Made by a program: the position numbers and the translations under genes | In this document: piece by piece, positions 18,955 to 26,696 of the stretch | Layout: each line of letters opens with the position of its first letter | Position numbering within the stretch: the first letter of the stretch is position 1 | Source: an uncultured Agathobacter sp. | Lineage (GTDB): Bacteria > Bacillota > Clostridia > Lachnospirales > Lachnospiraceae | Length of the DNA: 64,000 nt | Direction of reading: 5' to 3' | Assembly (NCBI GenBank): GCA_934307695.1 | Contig: CAKRCS010000001.1 | Location: 62,001 to 126,000 of the forward strand | The notes under the pieces: model-generated | Database searches by the model: none | Seen by the model: the letters and a program-made list of their open reading frames with translations, nothing else | What the model was told of the DNA's origin: nothing

Positions 18955-20322
18955 ATGAAGGAAAGCTATAAACATTTATTGAATTACACGGCAAATTTAA
19001 TAACTCTGCTGGTAGAAGGTGTCCTGTTCGGATTGATCTGGTATAAGTATTATTCCAAGATCACGATCATGGAGACCGACATTATTGCCAATTACCATCA
19101 GCGTGGTAACTGGGCAGTCATCGGAATGTATATTCTGATTCTTTTTTTCTTTACCAAGGTATTCGGAGGCTATAAGATCGGCTACTTAAGAGTAGGGGAT
19201 ATCATTTTATCAAATATTCTTGCACTGTTTCTGGGTAACATTGTTGCGTACTTAGAGCTGGTGCTCATTACGCGTACCTACGCCAATCCGGGACCGCTGT
19301 TTTGCATATTTCTGTTAGAAATAATTATGATAACCTTGTGGACGTTTCTGGTGCGTGCCATGTACAAGCACCTGTATCCGCCGAGAGATATGCTGGTAGT
19401 GTACGGAAGATATGCGCCGGACGATCTGATCGAGAAGATAAATTCCCGCAAGGATAAATATAATATCTGTGAGACGGTAAGCTGTACGATCGGCTACCGC
19501 AGATTGTTTGAGCTGATGGAAAAATACCCGACGGTCGTGCTGTGCGACCTGCCGGCGGAGACCAGAAACGATCTGATGAAGTTCTGCTATCAGAAATCGA
19601 TCCGTGCGTACTGTACACCGAAGCTGACCGATATTATGTTCCGCGGTGCAGATGACATTCATCTGTTTGATACACCGCTGTATGTGTTCCGCAATCAGGG
19701 ACTTACCATCGACCAGCGCTTCTTTAAGCGCTTTTTCGACATCGTACTGTCTGTGATCATGCTTGTAATCACTTCTCCGTTTATGGTGCTGATCGCACTC
19801 GCGATCAAGCTGTATGATGGTGGCCCGGTTTTTTATACACAGGAGCGCTATACAAGGGACGAGCGTATTTTTAAGATCATCAAATTCCGCAGCATGCGCG
19901 TTGACTCCGACAAGGAGGAGCAGCGTATAACCGGAAAGGAGGATGACCGTGTGACACCGGTCGGCAGGCTGATCCGTGCAATCCATTTTGATGAGCTGCC
20001 ACAGTTGTTCAATATCTTAAAGGGTGATATGTCAATCGTGGGACCACGACCGGAGTGGAGAGTAACCACAGAGCAATACTGCGAGCAGATACCGGAGTTC
20101 CCGTTCCGGCTTAAGGTAAAGGCAGGACTGACCGGATATGCGCAGGTATGGGGAAAGTACAATACCACCCCGTATGATAAGCTAAAGCTTGACATGACTT
20201 ACATTGAACAATATTCTTTATGGCTGGATCTGAAGATCCTGATGCTTACGTTTAAAGTGCTTTTTATGAAGGAGAACACCGAAGGAGTGGACGAATCCCA
20301 GACGACAGCACTTAAGAAATAA
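18955..20322 (+). CDS. Initiating polyprenyl-phosphate sugar-1-phosphate transferase (first of three)
   Basis: Starts a glycan by moving a sugar-1-phosphate from a nucleotide sugar onto the lipid carrier undecaprenyl phosphate. The 455 residues show four N-terminal membrane helices (about 10-130), a linking Rossmann-like domain, then the Bac_transf catalytic domain (about 260-455). The latter opens with a membrane hairpin (RFFDIVLSV) and carries KFRSMRVD, FDELPQLFN and GPRPEWR. This is the WbaP/WcaJ-type layout. It opens the polysaccharide locus, 29 bases after the amidase, with no promoter I can see. The sugar is not predictable from the sequence alone. Confidence 0.9.
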   Translation: MKESYKHLLNYTANLITLLVEGVLFGLIWYKYYSKITIMETDIIANYHQRGNWAVIGMYILILFFFTKVFGGYKIGYLRVGDIILSNILALFLGNIVAYLELVLITRTYANPGPLFCIFLLEIIMITLWTFLVRAMYKHLYPPRDMLVVYGRYAPDDLIEKINSRKDKYNICETVSCTIGYRRLFELMEKYPTVVLCDLPAETRNDLMKFCYQKSIRAYCTPKLTDIMFRGADDIHLFDTPLYVFRNQGLTIDQRFFKRFFDIVLSVIMLVITSPFMVLIALAIKLYDGGPVFYTQERYTRDERIFKIIKFRSMRVDSDKEEQRITGKEDDRVTPVGRLIRAIHFDELPQLFNILKGDMSIVGPRPEWRVTTEQYCEQIPEFPFRLKVKAGLTGYAQVWGKYNTTPYDKLKLDMTYIEQYSLWLDLKILMLTFKVLFMKENTEGVDESQTTALKK

Positions 20323-20333
20323 AAGGAGCAATT

Positions 20334-21398
20334 ATGGACGACATTAAAATCAGTGTAATTATGCCGGTCTACAAAGTGGAAAAATATGTGGCGAAAGCCA
20401 TTGAAAGTATTTTGCATCAGACGCTTACGGAGTTTGAGTTCTGGATCGTGGATGATGGAAGCCCGGACAAGAGTGGAGAGATCTGTGACGCTTATGCGGC
20501 GAAGGACGCGCGTATCCATGTAATCCACAAGGAGAACGGAGGCGCGCCGAGTGCGCGCAATGCCGCGATGCGGCTTGCCAATGGAAAGTATTGGTTTTTC
20601 CTTGATGCGGACGACTGGGCAGAGCCGGATATGCTTAAAAGCCTGTACGAAAAGGCGGAGGCGCATCAGGCACAAATCGTGATCTGCGGATTTTATATTG
20701 ATACCTATTATGGGAAGAACCAGAAACACCATATTTCCGAAAAGTATTGTGTGGATGATGCGGTTTACGAGAATGCGCAGTCTTTCCGGGAAAATTCCTA
20801 CCGCTATTTCGACCGTAATCTGCTGTACACACCGTGGAATAAGCTGGTGCTTGCCTCCTATCTTAGGGAACATGACATTTTCTTCCCGGAGACTTTCCGT
20901 GATGATTTCCCATTTAATATCGCGATCGTGCGGGATGTGGAGCGCGTGGTCGTGTGCACGGATGCGTACTATCATTTCCTGCGTGCGAGGGAGGAGTCCG
21001 AGACAACCAAATTCTATCGCAATCTCTATGAGAAGCGGGAGGAAGAGCATGGCTGGATGGTTGATTTGTACAAGGAGTGGGGGATTGACAGCCCACAGGT
21101 GCGCGAGATGATCGCAAGGCGGTACGTTGAACGCATTATCGAATGTGTGACCAATCTTACCTGCTCGACCTGTACCTTAAGCCACAAGGAGCGTATGCAG
21201 GAGATCCGCAGGATACTTAAGAATCCAAGAATCGATGAATGCCTGCGCTACGCAAAGATCCGTTCACTTTATACCAAGCTTGCGCTGCTGCCGATCCGTT
21301 GGAAGGCGGTCTGGCTGGTCTGGCTGGAGGCTGCGGTGATCACATTTGTAAAAGAGCATAACGGCAAGCTGTTTGCGCTGCTCCGCTCACACAGATAG
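20334..21398 (+). CDS. Glycosyltransferase family 2
   Basis: A 354-residue cytoplasmic enzyme with a GT-A fold. It has MPVYKVEKYV at the N terminus, the nucleotide-binding VDDGSPDKS near residue 40, and the metal-binding DADDW near residue 88. The C-terminal 120 residues are helical and basic and probably touch the membrane. AAAGGAG precedes the start, 11 bases after the initiating transferase, so it may add the second sugar (inference). Donor and acceptor are unknown. Confidence 0.87.
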   Translation: MDDIKISVIMPVYKVEKYVAKAIESILHQTLTEFEFWIVDDGSPDKSGEICDAYAAKDARIHVIHKENGGAPSARNAAMRLANGKYWFFLDADDWAEPDMLKSLYEKAEAHQAQIVICGFYIDTYYGKNQKHHISEKYCVDDAVYENAQSFRENSYRYFDRNLLYTPWNKLVLASYLREHDIFFPETFRDDFPFNIAIVRDVERVVVCTDAYYHFLRAREESETTKFYRNLYEKREEEHGWMVDLYKEWGIDSPQVREMIARRYVERIIECVTNLTCSTCTLSHKERMQEIRRILKNPRIDECLRYAKIRSLYTKLALLPIRWKAVWLVWLEAAVITFVKEHNGKLFALLRSHR

Positions 21399-21412
21399 GC
21401 AGGGACAGGCGC

Positions 21413-22306
21413 ATGGCAATTTTACAGACAAACGAGATGTTTAAGCGTGAGCTGTCCCATAAGCAGCACCGGCTTACGGACGAGGAGCTGGCAGGCGTCA
21501 AGACAGTCGTATATGAGATCTTATGCGATGTGACCGCTGTCTGTGATGATCTTGGTATCCCGTATATGCTGGGAGGGGGAACTGCACTTGGTGCGGTAAG
21601 ACACAAGGGCTTTATCCCGTGGGATGATGACATCGATCTGAATATTGAACGAAAATATATTGACCGGCTGCTCAATGAGATAGAGGCGCGCTACAAAGAC
21701 AAATACTACATTGAGGCACCGCTCCGGACACCGGGATACTTAAGTTCCTGGGTTATGATCCACAAGAACGGGACGGTTTTTCAGGAGTATCTTGTCAAGT
21801 CGGGGCGTGAGAATGGGATCAAGATCGATATATTTGTGATCGAGAATACCTTTGATGATCCAATCCGCAGGTTGTGGCACGGAATCTGCTCGGAGGCGGG
21901 ACTGTTTCTTCTGTCCTGCTACCGGATGTATCTGTGGCGGGACGAGTTTCATGCACTGGCAGAGGGCAATAAAAAGGCGGAGCTTGTCATCCACATCAAA
22001 GAGAAAATCGGTAAGCTGTTTGCAAAGAAAGGCAGCTGCTGGTATGAGCGTGTGCAGCGCTGTTTGATGCGATGCGGGAAGGAAAATTCCAAATATGTGA
22101 CCATTCCGTCAGGGCGTGGGCATTTTTGGGGAGAATTGTACAAAAGAGAGGCTTTTTTGCAGACGATTCCCATGCAATTTGAAGATAAAATCCTGCCGGT
22201 CACGGCGGATTATGAACATTATCTTCAAAATTTATACGGAGAATATATGAAATTGCCGCCGGAATCTGCAAGAGAACACCACATTATTTATGACGTTCAG
22301 GTATAA
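21413..22306 (+). CDS. LicD family phosphotransferase (first copy)
   Basis: LicD-type enzymes transfer phosphocholine or phospho-alditol groups from CDP-linked donors to surface glycans or teichoic acids. The 297-residue protein has the family core GGGTALGAVRHKGFIPWDDDID near residues 50-75, with the acidic cluster thought to bind metal. No licA or licC choline genes are visible, but an IspD/TarI-like cytidylyltransferase lies downstream. Transfer of a phospho-alditol such as ribitol phosphate is therefore more likely than choline (inference). A second LicD gene is at 25839. Confidence 0.88.
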   Translation: MAILQTNEMFKRELSHKQHRLTDEELAGVKTVVYEILCDVTAVCDDLGIPYMLGGGTALGAVRHKGFIPWDDDIDLNIERKYIDRLLNEIEARYKDKYYIEAPLRTPGYLSSWVMIHKNGTVFQEYLVKSGRENGIKIDIFVIENTFDDPIRRLWHGICSEAGLFLLSCYRMYLWRDEFHALAEGNKKAELVIHIKEKIGKLFAKKGSCWYERVQRCLMRCGKENSKYVTIPSGRGHFWGELYKREAFLQTIPMQFEDKILPVTADYEHYLQNLYGEYMKLPPESAREHHIIYDVQV

Positions 22307-22309
22307 AAG

Positions 22310-22338
22310 TTGCTCAAAAAATTGAAATGTGGTAAAAT
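22310..22338 (+). promoter_or_regulatory. Sigma-A promoter of the ABC exporter unit
   Basis: TTGCTC at 22310-22315, a 17-base spacer, and TAAAAT at 22333-22338 preceded by TGG (extended -10). It lies in the gap after the first licD gene, 27 bases before ATG 22366. Confidence 0.65.
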
Positions 22339-22365
22339 GCTTCCAAATAATGCTTGGAGATTTAT

Positions 22366-23142
22366 ATGAAGAAATATTTTGATAATTTTTGGAAATATCA
22401 TTATCTGCTATACGAATTGGTAAAGAAAGGAATCAAGCTGAAATACCGGCGTTCCTATCTTGGAATTATATGGTCATTGCTGGAGCCTATTCTGACAACA
22501 ACGGTTCTTACCATCATATTCGGTACGTTGTTTGGCAATGATTCCAGGTCATTCCCGATGTATATCCTGACCGGACGACTGTTGTATTCTTACTTCTCAT
22601 CCAGTACCAAGGGAGCGTTAAAGTCTATCCGCGCACATTCCGGTATGATCAAGAAGGTGTATGTGCCGAAGTATCTGTATCCGTTGTCGAGCATTCTTTA
22701 TAACTATGTGATCTTCTTTATTTCACTGATTGTTCTGGTGCTGCTTGGATTCTACTGCGGTGTATTCCCGACCTGGAGATGGTTTGCAATCCTGCTGCCG
22801 CTGCTGATTCTTCTGGTGCTGTCCTTCGGTGTGGGAATGATTCTTGCGACCATAGGTGTATTTTTCCGGGATATGGAGTACCTGTGGGATGTCGCATTGA
22901 TGCTTATCATGTATTCCAGCGCGATCTTCTATTATCCGAAGAAGCTGTTAAAGAGTGGATATAGCTGGGTGCTCAGAGTCAATCCGCTGTATTCGATCAT
23001 CGAGAATGCGCGCGCGATCCTTTTCGGAGATCCGATCAACTGGACGAGCATACTGTATGCCAGCGCGTTCAGTCTGGTTTGTCTGATTATCGGTCTGATT
23101 GTGTTCCAGCGCAATCAGGATAAGTTTATACTAAAAATATAA
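22366..23142 (+). CDS. ABC exporter permease for surface glycopolymer (TagG/Wzm type)
   Basis: Membrane half of an ABC-2 type exporter that moves a finished lipid-linked polymer across the membrane. The 258 residues have six membrane helices. The N-terminal amphipathic part reads KGIKLKYRRSYLGIIWSLLEP, as in TagG/Wzm permeases. ATG 22366 follows TTGGAG with good spacing; a TTG at 22354 would add four residues but overlaps that site. The ATPase follows at 40 bases. ABC export implies that the polymer of sub-cluster A is completed inside the cell, unlike the Wzx/Wzy system further downstream. Confidence 0.91.
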   Translation: MKKYFDNFWKYHYLLYELVKKGIKLKYRRSYLGIIWSLLEPILTTTVLTIIFGTLFGNDSRSFPMYILTGRLLYSYFSSSTKGALKSIRAHSGMIKKVYVPKYLYPLSSILYNYVIFFISLIVLVLLGFYCGVFPTWRWFAILLPLLILLVLSFGVGMILATIGVFFRDMEYLWDVALMLIMYSSAIFYYPKKLLKSGYSWVLRVNPLYSIIENARAILFGDPINWTSILYASAFSLVCLIIGLIVFQRNQDKFILKI

Positions 23143-23181
23143 TTTTGTTTTAATTTTTGAAAGAGTGACAGGAGCAATAAC

Positions 23182-23955
23182 ATGGCAAAAGACGCGTTAA
23201 ATGTAAACCACGTCAGCATTCGATTTAATCTGAGTAGGGAGAAGGTAGACAGTCTTAAGGATTATGTACTCAAATCCATTACCCGGCAGATGCAGTTTGA
23301 TGAGTTTTGGGCGCTTACCGATGTGAGTTTTAAACTGAAAAAGGGTGACCGTCTTGGAATCCTCGGAATGAACGGAGCCGGAAAAAGTACGTTGCTTAAG
23401 GTCATTGCAGGCGTATTCAAGCCAACGGAGGGAAAGGTAACCCACAAGGGCAAGATCGTTCCGCTTTTGGAGCTTGGAGCCGGTTTTGATAAGGAATATA
23501 CGGGACGTGAGAATATCTATCTGTACGGTGCGATGCTCGGATACAGCAAGAGCTTCATCGACAGCAAGTTCGACGAGATCGTTGCATTCTCCGAGCTTGA
23601 GAAGTTCATTGATGTACCGCTTAAGAATTATTCCTCCGGTATGAAGAGCCGTCTTGGCTTTTCGGTTGCCACGGTCGTTGAGCCGGACATCCTGATCCTG
23701 GATGAGGTACTTTCGGTCGGAGATGCGAAGTTCCGCAAGAAGAGTGAGCAGAAGGTTCTGTCCATGATGGAGGACGGGGTAACGGTTCTGTTCGTATCAC
23801 ATAGCTTAAAGCAGGTGCGCAGGCTGTGTACCAAGGCAATGATCCTGGATAAGGGCCACATGTTGGCTTTTGGGGATATCGAAACGGTTGCCCAGCAGTA
23901 TGAGGCAATGGTCGGACCGGAAGATGATGACGATACAAAGAATAAAAATAAATGA
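23182..23955 (+). CDS. ABC exporter ATPase for surface glycopolymer (TagH/Wzt type)
   Basis: ATP-binding partner of the preceding permease. The 257 residues carry Walker A GMNGAGKST (about 70), the signature YSSGMKSRLGFS (about 152), Walker B DILILDEVLSVGD (about 173) and the switch histidine in SHSLKQ. It begins with the extra N-terminal strand typical of TagH/Wzt proteins. It lacks the long C-terminal carbohydrate-binding domain of Wzt proteins such as E. coli O9a, ending instead in a short Asp/Lys tail. AGGAG precedes ATG 23182. Confidence 0.92.
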   Translation: MAKDALNVNHVSIRFNLSREKVDSLKDYVLKSITRQMQFDEFWALTDVSFKLKKGDRLGILGMNGAGKSTLLKVIAGVFKPTEGKVTHKGKIVPLLELGAGFDKEYTGRENIYLYGAMLGYSKSFIDSKFDEIVAFSELEKFIDVPLKNYSSGMKSRLGFSVATVVEPDILILDEVLSVGDAKFRKKSEQKVLSMMEDGVTVLFVSHSLKQVRRLCTKAMILDKGHMLAFGDIETVAQQYEAMVGPEDDDDTKNKNK

Positions 23956-23971
23956 AAAGGATGATAAAGAG

Positions 23972-24736
23972 ATGAATATTGCGATTATTTTTGCAGGTGG
24001 AAGCGGAGTCCGCATGGGCGCCGGAGTACCAAAACAGTTTTTGGAGATTAACGGAAAGCCGATCATTGTGCATACACTTCAGCTTTTTCAGTATCATGAC
24101 AAGATCGATAAGATCTATGTATCCATCCTGAAGGATTATGTATCTTATATGGAAGAGCTGGTGGACGAGTACCACTTAAAGAAGGTTGTTTCCGTCATTC
24201 CGGGAGGGGAGACGGCGCAGGATTCTATCTACAATGCACTGAAAAAGGCGGAATCTGAAAATCCGGGAGACTCTATTGTACTTCTCCATGACGGTGTACG
24301 TCCGTTCGTATCCTATGATGTGATCGCAGAGAATATCAAGAGCGTTGAGGAATATGGCAATGCAATCACCACGACAGCCTGCTATGAGACCATCCTGCTC
24401 AGCAAGGACGGAAACTATGTAGATTCAGTTCCGTTCCGCAAGGAGACATTTGCAGCGCAGGCACCGCAGAGCTTCCGCTTAAAGGACATCATTGCTGCAC
24501 ATGATGTGGTACGCAATCGTCCGGAGCGCTACGAGAATATGGTTGATGCATGTACGATCTGTAAGAGTCAGGGCATCGATGTACACATGGTTCCGGGAAA
24601 CCGTGGCAACATCAAGGTTACGACTCCGGAGGATGTATATATGTACCGTGCTCTTTTGCAGTATAAGGAGAATGAGCAGGCATTTGGCCTGGGACTTACG
24701 AACCGTATGGATGCAAAGAGACATCAGGATTCATAG
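23972..24736 (+). CDS. IspD/TarI-like cytidylyltransferase (probable ribitol-5-phosphate cytidylyltransferase)
   Basis: Transfers CMP from CTP to a sugar- or alditol-phosphate. The 254 residues show the CTP loop AGGSGVRMGAGVPKQF near residue 7, DGVRPF near 107, and IKVTTPED near 212. IspD of isoprenoid synthesis and TarI of ribitol teichoic acid share this fold. Its place among LicD, TagF-like and ABC export genes favours making CDP-ribitol or a related CDP-alditol. No TarJ-type alcohol dehydrogenase is nearby; an extended SDR epimerase follows instead. ATG 23972 is chosen from homology, with upstream in-frame codons lying inside the ATPase gene. Confidence 0.82.
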   Translation: MNIAIIFAGGSGVRMGAGVPKQFLEINGKPIIVHTLQLFQYHDKIDKIYVSILKDYVSYMEELVDEYHLKKVVSVIPGGETAQDSIYNALKKAESENPGDSIVLLHDGVRPFVSYDVIAENIKSVEEYGNAITTTACYETILLSKDGNYVDSVPFRKETFAAQAPQSFRLKDIIAAHDVVRNRPERYENMVDACTICKSQGIDVHMVPGNRGNIKVTTPEDVYMYRALLQYKENEQAFGLGLTNRMDAKRHQDS

Positions 24737-24753
24737 GATCAAAGGAGCAGAAT

Positions 24754-25836
24754 ATGAGTTTAGAGATAATGGAGAGTCCTCTTGATAGAGTATTGCAGGA
24801 GGACCTTGATACAATCGCATCATCGAATTTACCTTGGGAGCAGTTAAGCGGCTCCCATATTCTGATTACAGGAGCAACCGGACTTGTTGGCTCCATGGCG
24901 GTAAAGGCACTTGCCTGCTGCAACCGTAAGCGGGGGCTTCAGATGACGATCCATCCGATGATCCGCAATATGGAAAAGGCAAAAAGAGTGTTTGGTGAGC
25001 TTGCAGAGCGCGAGGATATTTCGTTTGTCGAGGGTGACATCTTAAACCCGATCCATACGGATGCACCGATCGATTATATTATTCACGGAGCAAGCGTTAC
25101 CGCTTCAAAGACGTTTGTCACCCAGCCGGTGGAGACAATTTCCACTGCGATACAGGGAACAGAGCGGCTGTTGCAGCTGGCAGGCGAAAAGCATGTCCGC
25201 AGCATGGTATACATCTCATCCATGGAGGCGTTCGGTATCACCGATCCTGCACTCTCAAGCGTCAAGGAAGAAAATTTAGGCTACATCGATGTGATGAATG
25301 TAAGAAGCTGCTACTCTGAAAGCAAGCGCATGTGTGAGGTTATGTGTGCATGCTACGCACATGAGTATCAGGTTCCGGTCAAGGTGGCAAGACTTGCGCA
25401 GACATTTGGCGCAGGTGTGTCTAAGGAGGAAGGACGTGTATTTGCGCAGTTCGCAAAGAGCGCGATCTTTGGCGATGACATTGTGCTGCATACAAAAGGA
25501 GAGTCTACCGGTAATTATTGCTATACGATGGACGCCGTGCTCGGACTTCTTACAATCCTTTTAAAGGGGAATACCGGAGAGGTGTATACAGTTGCAAATC
25601 CTGCAACAACCATCCAGATCAAGGATATGGCGCAGATGGTGTGTGATACACTCGGCAACGGCAGGATAAAAGTAGTATTTGATATTCCACAGGATGCACT
25701 TACATACGGATATGCTCCGGATGTCGCAATGCATCTCAATTCAGATAAGCTGCAGGCACTTGGCTGGAAGCCGGTATATGATCTGCCGCAGATGTATGAG
25801 CGTCTGGTGGCAAGCTTTAAGGAGCAGGGAATTTAG
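24754..25836 (+). CDS. NAD-dependent epimerase/dehydratase (extended SDR)
   Basis: Nucleotide-sugar modifying enzyme with an N-terminal Rossmann fold. The 360 residues show ITGATGLVGS near residue 34 as the NAD loop, YISSMEAFG near 150 (catalytic Ser) and SCYSESKRMCE near 188 (the YxxxK pair). The family covers dTDP-glucose 4,6-dehydratases, UDP-glucuronate decarboxylases and 4-epimerases; I cannot choose among them. It lies 17 bases after the cytidylyltransferase and three bases before the second licD, so it may act on a CDP-linked substrate, which would be unusual (inference). Confidence 0.84.
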   Translation: MSLEIMESPLDRVLQEDLDTIASSNLPWEQLSGSHILITGATGLVGSMAVKALACCNRKRGLQMTIHPMIRNMEKAKRVFGELAEREDISFVEGDILNPIHTDAPIDYIIHGASVTASKTFVTQPVETISTAIQGTERLLQLAGEKHVRSMVYISSMEAFGITDPALSSVKEENLGYIDVMNVRSCYSESKRMCEVMCACYAHEYQVPVKVARLAQTFGAGVSKEEGRVFAQFAKSAIFGDDIVLHTKGESTGNYCYTMDAVLGLLTILLKGNTGEVYTVANPATTIQIKDMAQMVCDTLGNGRIKVVFDIPQDALTYGYAPDVAMHLNSDKLQALGWKPVYDLPQMYERLVASFKEQGI

Positions 25837-25838
25837 GA

Positions 25839-26672
25839 ATGGAACGGCGGTTAGAGCGGCAGGAGGTGCAGAAGCTACTTTTAGAGATGCTGGATGCATT
25901 TGCTGCGTATTGCAGGAAGCATGAACTGAGATATTATCTGGTCGGCGGCACACTTTTGGGTGCAGTCCGGCATCAGGGCTTTATTCCATGGGACGATGAC
26001 ATTGATGTCGGTATGCCGAGACCGGATTATGAGCGTCTGCTTGCGCTGGCGAAGGAAGAACCGGTCGCTCCGCAGTACCGGATTATTTCGGCGGAGGATG
26101 ATACGCTTTCTCTCCCGTTTGCAGAGATGATACATCTGGATACAAGGCTGGAACGCCCGACTTCAAAGTATATTGACGGAGATTTCAGGCAGTTATATCT
26201 GTTTCTGGATATTTTTCCACAGGATGGGTGGCCTGAATCCGAGCAGGCGGCAAGATGTCTGGTGAGAAGAACGGACTTTCTTCGCAAGCTAAGCACCGAG
26301 TCGAGGGCAACGCTCGGAGTGGGAACAAACGTTGCCAGGATCATTGCCAAGACACCGGCAATACTGATCGGGCGTGCAATCGGGACAAGCCGGATCAACC
26401 GGCATCTGGACAAGATTGCAAAAAAATATAATTATGATTTAAGTAAGTATGTAGGAGCTGTCACTTACGGAATATACGGCATCGGGGAACGGTGCGAGCG
26501 GGAAACAGTTTTTCCGTTAAAGGAAGTGACCTTCGAGAACAGAGCGTTTTTGGCACCGGGGTGTACGGATTCCTACCTGACAGGGATATTCGGGGACTAT
26601 ATGACTCCGCCGCCGAAGGAAAAGCAGGTCAGCCACGGACTTACGGTGTGGTTAGATGATAACAAGCAATAA
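25839..26672 (+). CDS. LicD family phosphotransferase (second copy)
   Basis: A 277-residue paralogue of the LicD protein at 21413, with the same core GGTLLGAVRHQGFIPWDDDID near residues 37-57. The two differ over the rest of their length, so they are not a recent duplication and probably act on different acceptors or donors. It starts three bases after the epimerase. The short gap and weak ribosome site (TTAGGA, overlapping the stop) suggest coupled translation. Confidence 0.87.
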   Translation: MERRLERQEVQKLLLEMLDAFAAYCRKHELRYYLVGGTLLGAVRHQGFIPWDDDIDVGMPRPDYERLLALAKEEPVAPQYRIISAEDDTLSLPFAEMIHLDTRLERPTSKYIDGDFRQLYLFLDIFPQDGWPESEQAARCLVRRTDFLRKLSTESRATLGVGTNVARIIAKTPAILIGRAIGTSRINRHLDKIAKKYNYDLSKYVGAVTYGIYGIGERCERETVFPLKEVTFENRAFLAPGCTDSYLTGIFGDYMTPPPKEKQVSHGLTVWLDDNKQ

Positions 26673-26696
26673 AACAATAGTCGAGGAGATAAGAGA

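Noticed and set aside
20199..21050. 283-codon minus-strand frame opposite the GT2 gene at 20334
   Set aside because: The + strand has a clear GT2 with motifs and ribosome site. The opposite frame has none.
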